A stretch of 64,000 nucleotides of DNA, taken from assembly GCF_001457415.1 (NCBI RefSeq), contig NZ_LN881723.1, positions 839,246-903,245 on the forward strand, in the 5' to 3' direction. Every line of letters starts with the position of its first letter. The first letter of the stretch is position 1. This DNA comes from Gorillibacterium timonense. Lineage in GTDB: Bacteria > Bacillota > Bacilli > Paenibacillales > NBRC-103111. Below are positions 45,201-53,073 of the stretch, one piece after another. Both the position numbers and the translations under genes were made by a program. A model generated the notes under the pieces. It had not been told where the DNA came from and did not search any database. It worked only from the letters and a program-made list of their open reading frames with translations.

Positions 45201-48200
45201 ATACCCACATATTGATAACTAAGAATACCTCCGCCTGCTAAATTGCCTGTCAAGGCATTGCCATCTGCGTCTCTTACTACTCCGCCTAATGTGTTGCGCC
45301 CATCGCTATTGGGCTGCCCTCCCACACCATCCCGGTATGAACCGTCAGGCTCAATCCGATAATTTGCAGGATATGCTGTGACACTTCTCGGAGAAATTGA
45401 TTTATGTCCTGTATCCATGTTAATAACTTCGTCAAATTCAATATGATCCATCCAACTTCTTGTGAACGATCTTACGGTAAGTTCACGTTTCACTGTGTTC
45501 ATAGATATTGTCCATGTACCTTCAACCGGTGATGAACCAGATGCAGCATAACTGTAACCAAACGTTGGATATTCCCCAGGCAACTGTACCCTCCACTCGA
45601 GAGTGTTGTCCCAGTTCACGCGTGACACGTAAGTTGTGTACGGGTCAGGTGTACCTATCTGTCCGTTATATCTATACGACTTAAAACCAACGGTGTAGAA
45701 GTAAATCTCCCCATCGGGTCCCAGGTAGAATGAATCCCCACCATTATCATATGAGTAGTAAACCATGTCTCCATTATCGTTCGTGGCGCTATATCCCTCT
45801 ATGCTCGGAAGTGACACGGGTTGAGTCGTGTTGCAATTTCTATCTAACGTCACACTCTTATATATAGTTGATGAGACATTGATGCCTGGCCATGTTGGAT
45901 ATATGACCTTCAGATTGCCGTTATAACCAATCAGTCGATGCCAGTAAGTTGGATCAAGTGTAATACCTTTTTCAAAGGTACTGGCGATGAAATTACCTGT
46001 TTCTGCGTCATATGTTCGAATATCCAAGACATATGACATACTCCCATTCTTTCTGATCTTCCAGACTATACCCTGGTAGATAGTAGGGCCTGAGAGTTCG
46101 AACTTAACGTCTTCGATCTTCTCGGGAAAGACAAACTCGCCACTGGAGTCTTTAACATAATCTGGAGGTGTTATTATGAAATCATACGGACTGGGACCAA
46201 GCCATGTAGGTTTTGATTTCGTCGCATTACCGCCAGCATATACCTCCACATCCATTTTAAAATCAGGTATTCGTAATTTATTCATTGCGTAGACATTGTT
46301 GTTATACGCAAAATACATGCGTTCTCGAGTCGTTTTAAATGCGACAGAAGATCCTTCATTAAAAATGACAGGGTATAATTGAGTTCCATCATCGCTAGGC
46401 ACTAGTAACGGCTGACTCTTGTTTGTGTCCATAGAAGTCATCGTTCTGTAGGGATTAATACTATTATTCCCGAACCCAGCATTTTGGAAATCCGAGAACC
46501 ATGCATATATAGATGTAAAAGATCCGAATGTTTTTTCATAGGAATATGCATATTGCCTTTCTATACCTTTGCCACTCCCTCCCTCCAATTGTGACCCGGA
46601 GGAGTACCATCCGTTGGTTAAAGTAGGCGCGTTTGTATTCGTCTGGATTAATGACCATTTGGACAAAATCGTGTTCGCAGCGTATTCCTTCTTATCAGGA
46701 GGAACCGGCTGTTCGTTCTTACCCTCCACAACAAAGGATACCGTTGGCGCTTGGTTGATGGTATCGAGCTGCCCTTCCCCATAGCTGCCCTGCTTCAATT
46801 CCTCGTCGGAGCGAACCCGGAAAAGGTACTTGCCGACTTTGGTTGGTGAAAAGGTCGCCTTCTCCATCGTTCCGGAAAGAGGTTGCCATCCATCATCATC
46901 GAAACCGTTGTTGTTGGCATCGTACTTGTACCAATAATAGGCCACTACAAGCGGATCTCCGTCCGGGCTATAGGACTTGTTGTATATCGTTACGGGAAGT
47001 CCGCGCAAGGTAAGCGGTGCGACATCCAGCTTTCCTATCGGGGGCAAGTCCGGCTGCACGGTCAACGTATGTGTAGCCGGGGCCAATGATTTTAACGCTG
47101 GCATTCCCTCATCCCATACGTCGAGCTTTACCGTAACCTGGATATCGTGATCTGTTCCGTTGATGTAGACGGTTTGCTTGTTGGTCCACTCGTCCTTGCT
47201 GTGGTCGATTTTCCGTCCAACTGGGCTATAGCTCTTTGCGGAACTGAAGGCGACATCCGCAATAGGCCGGTTCTCTTTCACAACGGTAGGGCCTTCAATA
47301 ATCGGGATCGGATTTTTCGGGATAACCTCCAAGGTCGCTCCAGCTGTATAAGCAGCTCCGAAGGAATCCGTCATGGTTGCAAAAACCGTCTGATACCCCA
47401 CACTGGTCGTATCGATGCGATCCAGGTAGTCGGCTAACGGATGATACCCATAGAGATCTGGAAGACTTGCCACCCATTTTGAGCTTCGGCTGAAGTCCCA
47501 TCCGGTCAAGCTGAACGGATCACCATCCGGGTCGCTCGGAGAAACGGGATTGGAAGTTTGATCGTCGATTGGGCGAACCATAACCTTCGTGCCTTCGACA
47601 ACCTGAGTGAGAGGCTTCACACTAGTAAAGTCGCCATCCCGGAACCAACCGAGCCGGAAGTAAGGAGGATGGTTTTCTGCCGGTGCCTTGACGGTAAATG
47701 ACTTTGTAACCCATTCCGATGAACATTGTGTCCCATAGACTTTCATCTGGACTTGTACCGTTCCGGCGCTAATTGCCGCTGGATAGTAGTCTGGGTAGGT
47801 GAAGTCGATTCGTTTGGTCTTGTCTGTTTGCCTGGGTGAAGCCCAAGTAGCGCCGTTCGCCATTTTGAATTCATGGTAACGGTAGGTGCAGTTGCCGGTT
47901 GTTTTGATGTCCTTCGGCTGCAGCGAAACGCTGTCCCGATAGGTTATCGAATTGCCTGGAAGAATGTCGAAGTCTCCGATGATTCCGGCTGGTTGCGGCG
48001 TTGGCGTTGAGCCTGTGACTGGAGGCGATGTGATTGGAGGAGTTGTCTCTGTGTCCTTTTTGACGATCTCCACGGTCACATCGTAAGGGTAGCGGTAGGT
48101 GACCGACTTCACGGTTGTATTGTACCCGAGTATATAATACAGAGAAGCAGCGCCCGGGGCTCCCAAAGGACGGTAGAAATCCTGAAAATCCATTTGCAGA

Positions 48201-48997
48201 TCGAACGCGATTTTGAATAGAGTGCTACTTTGTGGAATGATGCGCTGATTCAGGATTTTGGATTGCGGAACATTCATGTATTGTTTGATTTCATATACAC
48301 CATTAATAATTAATTTCAACTCGCGATAATAGTCCGGGTTAGCGTCGATATCGCTCTCAATCGGCGTCGCAACGACAGATGGATCGATAACAGTGCCCTT
48401 GCCAACATTCTGTCCATCATCCACCTCGTATTTCTCCGATATTCTGTTTGGAAACTCTAATCCTTTGCCAATCACGCCAGGATAATCTGGAACCCGGTAC
48501 CCATCCACCGTACTGTAGGATACCGTTCCGACCGGCTTAAGAATGCTCGTTTCCGATGAAATAGGAGCCGTTACAGTCTGGCCGCCTAGCGTTGCCTTCC
48601 ATACCTTTGAGGCTGAGCCGCTATATCGGTCCCATGCATAATAGGTGAGATTATCGTTGCTCTTTGAAGTCACCTTGATTGGCACTCCTTGAATCTTAAT
48701 GGAAGTTGTGCCAGAATCACTCAGACTAAGCTGTACATTACTACCTGTTTTAGGATCCTTGTAATAAGCTTGTTTTACTTTGTAGCCGCTTTTTGGTGTA
48801 TAGGATATTTGCCCTTTGCCCGCGCTGCTAGCACTGAAGCTTCCATCGCTCAGCCGCTTTACATTGTCATATTGAATGGGAACGCTAACGGATTCGGCAT
48901 GTGCCACACTCCCACCAGTCCACTGAGAAAGCAGTTGGAAAACAAGAGAGATAATCACAAGTGCAGCGATCCCGATTCCAAATCGCTTTTTTCTGCT
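42293..48997 (-). CDS. Giant exported multidomain surface protein (PKD/Ig/fibronectin-like, LamG-like)
   Basis: This protein of about 2234 residues has a signal peptide (RKKRFGIGIAALVIISLVFQ, cleavage near AHA-ES), a unique N-terminal domain and a TPPITSPPVTGSTPTPQP linker. Many Ig/PKD/fibronectin-like modules follow; repeated signatures are NRAPTAxITYPSGT, WSDWSN and VRVYDGDLWSEWSN. A LamG-like jelly roll lies at about 1320-1455 (FSFRMQDGKNRYAVETNGTT). The C-terminal modules are Ig-like without an LPXTG or SLH anchor. I prefer the GTG at 48997 after GGGGGA; an in-frame start at 49030 would overlap the SLH gene. Function is unknown; adhesion or carbohydrate binding is likely. Confidence 0.85.
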   Translation of the reverse strand, partial: SRKKRFGIGIAALVIISLVFQLLSQWTGGSVAHAESVSVPIQYDNVKRLSDGSFSASSAGKGQISYTPKSGYKVKQAYYKDPKTGSNVQLSLSDSGTTSIKIQGVPIKVTSKSNDNLTYYAWDRYSGSASKVWKATLGGQTVTAPISSETSILKPVGTVSYSTVDGYRVPDYPGVIGKGLEFPNRISEKYEVDDGQNVGKGTVIDPSVVATPIESDIDANPDYYRELKLIINGVYEIKQYMNVPQSKILNQRIIPQSSTLFKIAFDLQMDFQDFYRPLGAPGAASLYYILGYNTTVKSVTYRYPYDVTVEIVKKDTETTPPITSPPVTGSTPTPQPAGIIGDFDILPGNSITYRDSVSLQPKDIKTTGNCTYRYHEFKMANGATWASPRQTDKTKRIDFTYPDYYPAAISAGTVQVQMKVYGTQCSSEWVTKSFTVKAPAENHPPYFRLGWFRDGDFTSVKPLTQVVEGTKVMVRPIDDQTSNPVSPSDPDGDPFSLTGWDFSRSSKWVASLPDLYGYHPLADYLDRIDTTSVGYQTVFATMTDSFGAAYTAGATLEVIPKNPIPIIEGPTVVKENRPIADVAFSSAKSYSPVGRKIDHSKDEWTNKQTVYINGTDHDIQVTVKLDVWDEGMPALKSLAPATHTLTVQPDLPPIGKLDVAPLTLRGLPVTIYNKSYSPDGDPLVVAYYWYKYDANNNGFDDDGWQPLSGTMEKATFSPTKVGKYLFRVRSDEELKQGSYGEGQLDTINQAPTVSFVVEGKNEQPVPPDKKEYAANTILSKWSLIQTNTNAPTLTNGWYSSGSQLEGGSGKGIERQYAYSYEKTFGSFTSIYAWFSDFQNAGFGNNSINPYRTMTSMDTNKSQPLLVPSDDGTQLYPVIFNEGSSVAFKTTRERMYFAYNNNVYAMNKLRIPDFKMDVEVYAGGNATKSKPTWLGPSPYDFIITPPDYVKDSSGEFVFPEKIEDVKFELSGPTIYQGIVWKIRKNGSMSYVLDIRTYDAETGNFIASTFEKGITLDPTYWHRLIGYNGNLKVIYPTWPGINVSSTIYKSVTLDRNCNTTQPVSLPSIEGYSATNDNGDMVYYSYDNGGDSFYLGPDGEIYFYTVGFKSYRYNGQIGTPDPYTTYVSRVNWDNTLEWRVQLPGEYPTFGYSYAASGSSPVEGTWTISMNTVKRELTVRSFTRSWMDHIEFDEVINMDTGHKSISPRSVTAYPANYRIEPDGSYRDGVGGQPNSDGRNTLGGVVRDADGNALTGNLAGGGILSYQYVGMGYSSSTKNHIYSQFVGDGLMLSFFTLIDTLNPERPSFVPWLTAGPPTTNPLTFRGFSLGQFMSNVSERDTEFTFKLTMNEAQKYQDDLAGFSFRMQDGKNRYAVETNGTTLYLAKYVNGTRSVLASRAYPFQDKEQYSFKVKALGSALTVSVNGVQNLSVTDSTFSAGKFGPFTDKEHVTFGSVSTLEVNEPDIDWFSGYAIWEPTTGKAEARYSSILYSDPENDPKSGDSKWSYQHTPRFLNNQGLSDMNGKTFTGPQLSFDKVGDYLVTLRDRDDPNPEYLYPNMRFDEYRMDSNAYQVKVTVHRRPVAEFNLTANPDGTISWTDTSYDPDRWISDSNYSTEATGIDYRATRGIMERKYSYTSPSGVQGTEQLVRPTEKGVYSVTLQVRDEYGAWSEPVTKEIGTAVIPPANIRPTVHLTYPSGSKASPSFTTSTRPTVSWNQWDDSGWIRGYQVKVSSESGSVISESGEVGIATTAGSWSWQTGTLPRGQKLQVQVRVTDGEAWSDWSNIGWIQVNQAPTVTLTNPVGTKENPQKILDELRPTIDWTAGDPDSSFGARIKAYRVLIQRANGDVAYDSGTKSGDWALGGQSMKVPLDLPTNIPLKVMVRVYDGDLWSEWSNEEWLFINRRPTAIITYPSGTQSTPTIVARYPSIVFTQSDPDPGAVFPLFRVEVFNLGNTKVYDSGNLAGEEGSETWTERAHELTKALTPGEVYKVHVRVFDGYDWGDDSPFTYMRVNRAPSATLTIPAPIYEQDTPTFSLTVSDPDGDDLQVRVDAVVNGERVEVASWLLVSSGTTKTFTYGPLEKGMHSLSITVIDPFEETFAQTWSFPVLPLTIAGEIRHTPEWNEIRLRWNEKHPLETRAENVFWAGEALVLNATVTDTHTDTRPVRVTAKLLTNRLSLPLTGSDSIHFTGILNRPELAKLEDGEHTVRFTAVWSNGAVSTADVPFVVAGSMYKVVVNQTRH
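45000..46650 (-). other. AT-rich segment inside the giant surface-protein gene
   Basis: Base composition drops sharply. In one sample line, 46261-46320, I count 19 of 60 G+C; in 43381-43440 I count 38 of 60. The segment encodes about 550 residues with many Tyr/Asn/Ser, resembling a separate beta-rich domain rather than the flanking Ig repeats. Edges are approximate. The reading frame stays open throughout, which suggests an acquired domain-sized insertion. Confidence 0.6.
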
Positions 48998-49014
48998 CAC
49001 CTGAATTCCCCCAC

Positions 49015-50301
49015 TCAGAAGTTTGGCCACCCGCTAAGAACTGGATCATGTTGAATGATTCCGATGCCAGGAACCTCAAGATACAGAGTGAGAGAACCCT
49101 TTGTAGGATCCACCTTCAATCCCTTTTTGGGGAACAGGTACAATTCTCGATCGTCTATCTGCCCACCTTCCACAAAAACCGAAGCAATATTAACCAGCTT
49201 TCCATTCCAAAAATCCTCAATGTTTGCAGTAAAAGGCCGATCGATGTAGGTTTCAATCTTACTTGAACCCGCGAATCTCGCATAACCCCCATCCGCCTTC
49301 ACGACACGCCCCTGAATGTAGAGAAGGTAGCTGTTCATGAACTTGTCCAGAGGAATACCCGGTTTATTTGCCCTTGCATACCACCGTAAATTTTTCACCG
49401 GAGGAAGTAGCTCCAGATTGGGATCATTCGGGTCGGCCAGATCGATCGCAATGACCGAGTCAATGACGGATTTATAATTCTTATCTTCCGATTCTACGGT
49501 TAGCTTGTTCGGATCGTAGTGAGCAACTCCATCCGCAAAAAATTCCGGCATAACGCTGAAAACGTTAGTTTTGTGCCAGTACAGCTCCGCCGCTTGTACT
49601 GCATATTTGTCCACTTTCAGCTTGCCGCCATTCTTGACGGTCAATATGCGTTCGATCACGGTAATCGACTCTGCACGAGTCGTCGTGTTGTCCGGAGCGA
49701 TCACACCAGGAGCCACGCCTCCGATAACCCCGGTTTGTGCGGCATAAAGCACAAACTTTTTCGGATTGTAGTGGTCATCACCTTCAGCCTTGAATTCATC
49801 GAATGTATGGCCAACTTCATGGCGTTCCGGCTCATAGCCGGTCAACTTCTTGCCGAGCGCCTTCATCGCCAACCGAGACATTTCTAACCGCGTCAACGGC
49901 TTGTCTACGTTGTTGTTGAACTCGGACGCTGAGGTTATGTCGGCCTTGGATGCCGCGGCGAAATACGGGTCGTACCACTTGCCGCCGTCTACCGACGGTT
50001 CAACTGTCAGTCCGAGCGCACTCACCAGCATCTTCGTAAACTCGGCCCGGCTGATCTGCCGATTCGGCTGGAAGGTCCCATCTGCGTAGCCGTTGACGTA
50101 TCCCTTTTTCATAGCCTGTTCGATCGAGGATTTGGCCCAATGTTTGGAGATATCTGAGAACGTTACTTGCTTAGGAAGCTGTTCGCCTCCGGTTTCATCT
50201 GCTTTTACGGATACTCCGCTGCTCAGCACGAGTCCAGCCGCAAGCAAGAGAGCTCCGATTTTGACTGATTTTTTGGTATCCAGCACGTTCCCGATTCTCA
50301 T
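49015..50301 (-). CDS. S-layer homology (SLH) domain protein
   Basis: This 428-residue exported protein has a signal peptide at about 1-34 (VKIGALLLAAGLVLSSGVSV) and three SLH motifs (about 45-225). The first is canonical (FSDISKHWAKSSIEQAMKKG, YVNGYADGTFQPNRQISRAE); the other two are degenerate (LTRLEMSRLAMKALG, GVAPGVIAPDNTTTRAES). A 200-residue C-terminal region of unknown function follows. SLH domains bind pyruvylated secondary cell-wall polymer. The gene lies 17 bases upstream of the giant protein gene, so this protein may anchor it (inference). Confidence 0.92.
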   Translation of the reverse strand: MRIGNVLDTKKSVKIGALLLAAGLVLSSGVSVKADETGGEQLPKQVTFSDISKHWAKSSIEQAMKKGYVNGYADGTFQPNRQISRAEFTKMLVSALGLTVEPSVDGGKWYDPYFAAASKADITSASEFNNNVDKPLTRLEMSRLAMKALGKKLTGYEPERHEVGHTFDEFKAEGDDHYNPKKFVLYAAQTGVIGGVAPGVIAPDNTTTRAESITVIERILTVKNGGKLKVDKYAVQAAELYWHKTNVFSVMPEFFADGVAHYDPNKLTVESEDKNYKSVIDSVIAIDLADPNDPNLELLPPVKNLRWYARANKPGIPLDKFMNSYLLYIQGRVVKADGGYARFAGSSKIETYIDRPFTANIEDFWNGKLVNIASVFVEGGQIDDRELYLFPKKGLKVDPTKGSLTLYLEVPGIGIIQHDPVLSGWPNF

Positions 50302-50405
50302 AAATTCTCTCCTCTATTCAATAGGATATAGGAACTCTTCAACATCGTTCGCCAACTCCATATACAACCAACAATGGAATATCATTGTAGGATTGAACTG
50401 ATCAT

Positions 50406-50436
50406 ATCATAAACCTTCACCGGTTCCCGGTAACAA
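50406..50436 (-). promoter_or_regulatory. Candidate promoter of the SLH operon
   Basis: On the minus strand there is TTGTTA (50436-50431), a 19-base spacer and TATGAT (50411-50406). The spacer contains a perfect inverted repeat ACCGG-N3-CCGGT (50419-50431) that could be an operator. The long spacer lowers confidence. The leader to the SLH start would be about 100 bases. Confidence 0.35.
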
Positions 50437-50593
50437 ATTACACAGTTCTTCCGGTTCCAGCACTTTTCTCCTCTTTTTGCGATCTCGCAAGAACAGGAAT
50501 TTGAGGAAACGCGCACGGTAGTGCGCTTCATGACGGTGATGCCGTGCAATAGATAGTAATACTGCGCTCATATCTCCACCCACCCGAAAATAA

Positions 50594-50640
50594 GAAGCAC
50601 CTCCATTCCCCTGTATAATCAGGGAAAAGGACGGTGCTTC
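50594..50640 (-). terminator. Nested hairpin, probable terminator of the endonuclease/phosphatase-family gene
   Basis: GAAGCACC (50594-50601) pairs with GGTGCTTC (50633-50640), with CCCTG/CAGGG inside (50609-50613, 50620-50624). On the minus strand it is followed by TTATTTTC. It is 277 bases past the stop at 50917; the repeats described next lie between. No gene is visible in 50302-50916. Confidence 0.55.
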
Positions 50641-50751
50641 CGTCTCGCCTTGCTATTCGCAACCCTTAGGTTTATCGCGCAACTTGTTACTACTCATTAT
50701 ATCCGCAGAACGAAGATACGCAAGAGAATTTGTAAAATTTTCCTCGAAGAG

Positions 50752-50900
50752 TCCGTTCGACCGACAACAAACAGGGGCCCCATACCTTACAAAACCCATT
50801 CAACCGACGATAAACACGGGCTCCCCTACCTCGCCAAATCCGTTCGACCGACGACAAGTTTTGCTATCACCCTTTCCAAATCGTTCGACCCACCGCGAGT
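50752..50900. repeat. Imperfect 42-44-bp tandem repeats
   Basis: Three units (50752-50794, 50795-50838, 50839-50880) and a partial fourth start with variants of TCCGTTCGACCGACRAC and end in CCAAA or similar. They lie in the untranslated region after the minus-strand endonuclease gene. A plus-strand frame crosses them but has no ribosome site. Confidence 0.65.
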
Positions 50901-50916
50901 ATCCGCTCTTACCTGC

Positions 50917-51588
50917 TTACCACTCCAATTGCGCGACGACTGCATGATGATCCGACGCATCGGTGGCTTGCACGTAGGCTTGCTGCTTTTTCAGCGGAAG
51001 CTTGGTATAGATATGGTCAATTTCGCGGCCCGAACGAACCGTCGGTGCGAAAGGTTCGGGGGCGACTTTGCTCCAAGTCGGGTGCAATTGGTCCAGAAAG
51101 GGATGCTGAGCGCCCATATTGAAATCCCCGAGCAGAATGCCGTGTCCGTCAATCGACCGCAAGACGTTAAGAAGATAAGGAAACTGCTGCTCCCGTTCCC
51201 TTTCCATAACCCCCAAATGAATGTTCACGATCGTGCACGGCTCATCGGGGGTATCCACCCGTACCGACAGAATGCTCCTTCGCTCATTCACACCCTGGAG
51301 ATAAACCACTTGCTTGGACAAGATTGGATACCGGGATAGAATGCCGTTGCCGTATTGAACGAGCCCGAAATTGATGCTCGGAGCAAAAGCGGACTTCATA
51401 TCGAGCTTTCGGCCGATCCGCCGGAGCTGGTCATGCAGGTAACTGCGCGGGTGAAAGCGGTCAACCTCCTGCAAGGCGATCACATCCGCATTCATCTTGA
51501 GAATCTCTGCCGAGATCCGGTCGATTTCAAGCTTGCCATCCATGCCCACGGCATGGTGGATATTAAAGGTCGCCACCTTCAAACGCAA
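50917..51588 (-). CDS. Endonuclease/exonuclease/phosphatase family protein
   Basis: This 223-residue DNase I-fold metal-dependent phosphoesterase has the motifs LKVATFNIHHAVG, VIALQEVDR, NGILSRYPIL, IVNIHLG, LLGDFNMG, REIDHIYT and ASDHHAVVA, all the expected catalytic blocks. The substrate could be a nucleic acid, phospholipid or phosphoinositide-like compound. I prefer the TTG at 51588, 8 bases after GGAGGG; a GTG six codons upstream is inside that site. Confidence 0.85.
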   Translation of the reverse strand: MRLKVATFNIHHAVGMDGKLEIDRISAEILKMNADVIALQEVDRFHPRSYLHDQLRRIGRKLDMKSAFAPSINFGLVQYGNGILSRYPILSKQVVYLQGVNERRSILSVRVDTPDEPCTIVNIHLGVMEREREQQFPYLLNVLRSIDGHGILLGDFNMGAQHPFLDQLHPTWSKVAPEPFAPTVRSGREIDHIYTKLPLKKQQAYVQATDASDHHAVVAQLEW

Positions 51589-51908
51589 AACGGTTTCCCT
51601 CCTCACCTGCCCGCCTGAGCAGACTCCATCCCTTTATACATACCCGTTCCTGCGGGTTTCGTGACCGAGTCTCGACATAAAACCATAAATTTATAATTCT
51701 AACGAGGAAAAAGTCCTTTGACACCGTTTCAGAGTCGGCCTACAAGGGTATTTGAAAGAATAGGCCCTTTGTTCCCACCGCCCTGATGCTTATCCAGGCG
51801 AGATCCCGCGAGAGGAGGCATGGTGCGTCGTTCGAAATTGGCAGCCGGTCGTTCAACCTTTCCTTTCAAGGAATCACCCAAACTATTCAGGTAAAGGAGA
51901 TCTTGAGA

Positions 51909-52157
51909 ATGAAACCACCTGCTTCTCAAATGCCGTTGACGCTGCTAAAGGACCTGCAGACCGCGGATCGTTCCATGCTCCAGCTGACCCTTCACCTGGG
52001 CCAATATCCGGAGGACAAGGTTGCCCTGGATCAATACAATGAATTAAGCCAAGCGAGACAGAATACTCGAACCAAAGCGGAAGCCGCTTTTGGACCGATG
52101 CGTTCTTATCATACTTCGTTAATCGATAAGCATTGGGATTGGCATCAGGCCAATTGA
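51909..52157 (+). CDS. cotJB: Spore coat protein CotJB-like
   Basis: This 82-residue protein shows the CotJB pattern: LLKDLQTADRSMLQLTLHLG, then YPEDKVALDQYNELSQARQN and an FGPM...WDWHQ ending. CotJB proteins go to the inner coat and are normally encoded with cotJA and cotJC (a Mn-catalase-like protein); neither is next to it here. The ATG at 51909 has AAAGGAG (51894-51900) 8 bases upstream; the frame is open further 5' but without a site. A terminator follows at 52245. Confidence 0.8.
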   Translation: MKPPASQMPLTLLKDLQTADRSMLQLTLHLGQYPEDKVALDQYNELSQARQNTRTKAEAAFGPMRSYHTSLIDKHWDWHQAN

Positions 52158-52244
52158 ACGGATGAAGCGGTATTTAACCGGTCCGGTATCTAAGCTTATC
52201 AAAGTCGGAACTCTGTAGCAAACATGTACCTCTCCCCATCTTAG

Positions 52245-52289
52245 GGATCGCCCCGGAACAAGAAATGGTTCCAGGACGGTCCTTTTTTT
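52245..52289 (+). terminator. Terminator downstream of cotJB
   Basis: Two 15-base arms (52245-52259 and 52268-52282) pair with two mismatches around an 8-base loop, followed by seven T (52283-52289). Confidence 0.85.
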
Positions 52290-52334
52290 GCTATAGTGGA
52301 TCAAAATAACAGATATCGGGGAGGGAAAGAATCC

Positions 52335-52961
52335 ATGAGACGCAAGGAGTTTTCCATGGAGGAAGAACAGGAAATCCGACTGTTTTTGGAGCGGCAAAGC
52401 TTTGGCTATCTCGGAACGATCGGGCCGGACGGCTGGCCGTCCATCACTCCGTTAAATTTCGTCTTCTATCAGGGCAATCTCTATTTCCACGGAAGCAAAA
52501 TCGGACAGAAAATGGCCAACCTTCAAGCAGATCCCCGTGTCACCTTCGCGGTTGCCGAGGAATATGCTCTAATTCCCTCCTATTTCAGCGACCCCCAGTA
52601 TGCATGTCCCGCCACCGCCTTTTACAAGTCCGTTCTCCTGAAAGGAACAGCCCGCAGCATTGACGATCTTTCACGCAAAGCGGAGGTGCTCGGCGCCTTC
52701 ATGAAGAAGCTCCAGCCCGAAGGAGGGTACGTGGAGCTCAATGCCGAAGATCCGGGTTATGCTGCCCCAGTCAAAGGGGTCGCTGTAGTGGAAATCGCCG
52801 TCTCCGAAATCACGGCCAAGTTCAAATTCGGTCAAAACCTCAAGGAGAAGAAAAGGGAGAACATCCAGACCCGTCTGCAGGAACGCGGGCTGTCGAAGGA
52901 TGCGGAAACGGCGGAGCTGATGAGCCGCTATTGCCCTTACCATCAGGCAGGCGAGAAATGA
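52335..52961 (+). CDS. Pyridoxamine 5'-phosphate oxidase-like flavin-binding protein
   Basis: This 208-residue protein has the split-barrel FMN-binding fold (NimA/FMN-dependent subgroup). RQSFGYLGTIGPDGWPSITP, LNFVFYQGNLYFHGSKIGQK and MANLQADPRVTFAV are the typical blocks; a late SEITAKFKFGQNLKEKKREN follows. The ATG at 52335 follows GGGGAGGG. Such proteins act as heme- or nitro-reductase-like FMN proteins; the exact reaction is unknown. Confidence 0.85.
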   Translation: MRRKEFSMEEEQEIRLFLERQSFGYLGTIGPDGWPSITPLNFVFYQGNLYFHGSKIGQKMANLQADPRVTFAVAEEYALIPSYFSDPQYACPATAFYKSVLLKGTARSIDDLSRKAEVLGAFMKKLQPEGGYVELNAEDPGYAAPVKGVAVVEIAVSEITAKFKFGQNLKEKKRENIQTRLQERGLSKDAETAELMSRYCPYHQAGEK

Positions 52962-52992
52962 AGGCATGTCGAGATTTGTCGCGCCCCATGGA

Positions 52993-53021
52993 GTGACGCT
53001 TACCTGTGAAGATGCTATAAT
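52993..53021 (+). promoter_or_regulatory. Sigma-A promoter of the aminotransferase gene
   Basis: GTGACG (52993-52998), a 17-base spacer and a perfect TATAAT (53016-53021) lie 52 bases before the start. Confidence 0.65.
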
Positions 53022-53073
53022 GAATGCCAATATGCAAGCTACCGAATTTAACCGGAAGGAAGGACGCCCACTC

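Noticed and set aside
50650..51339. A 229-codon plus-strand frame across the 43-bp repeats and the endonuclease-fold gene
   Set aside because: Its 3' half is antisense to the clear endonuclease/phosphatase motifs, and its start has no ribosome site.
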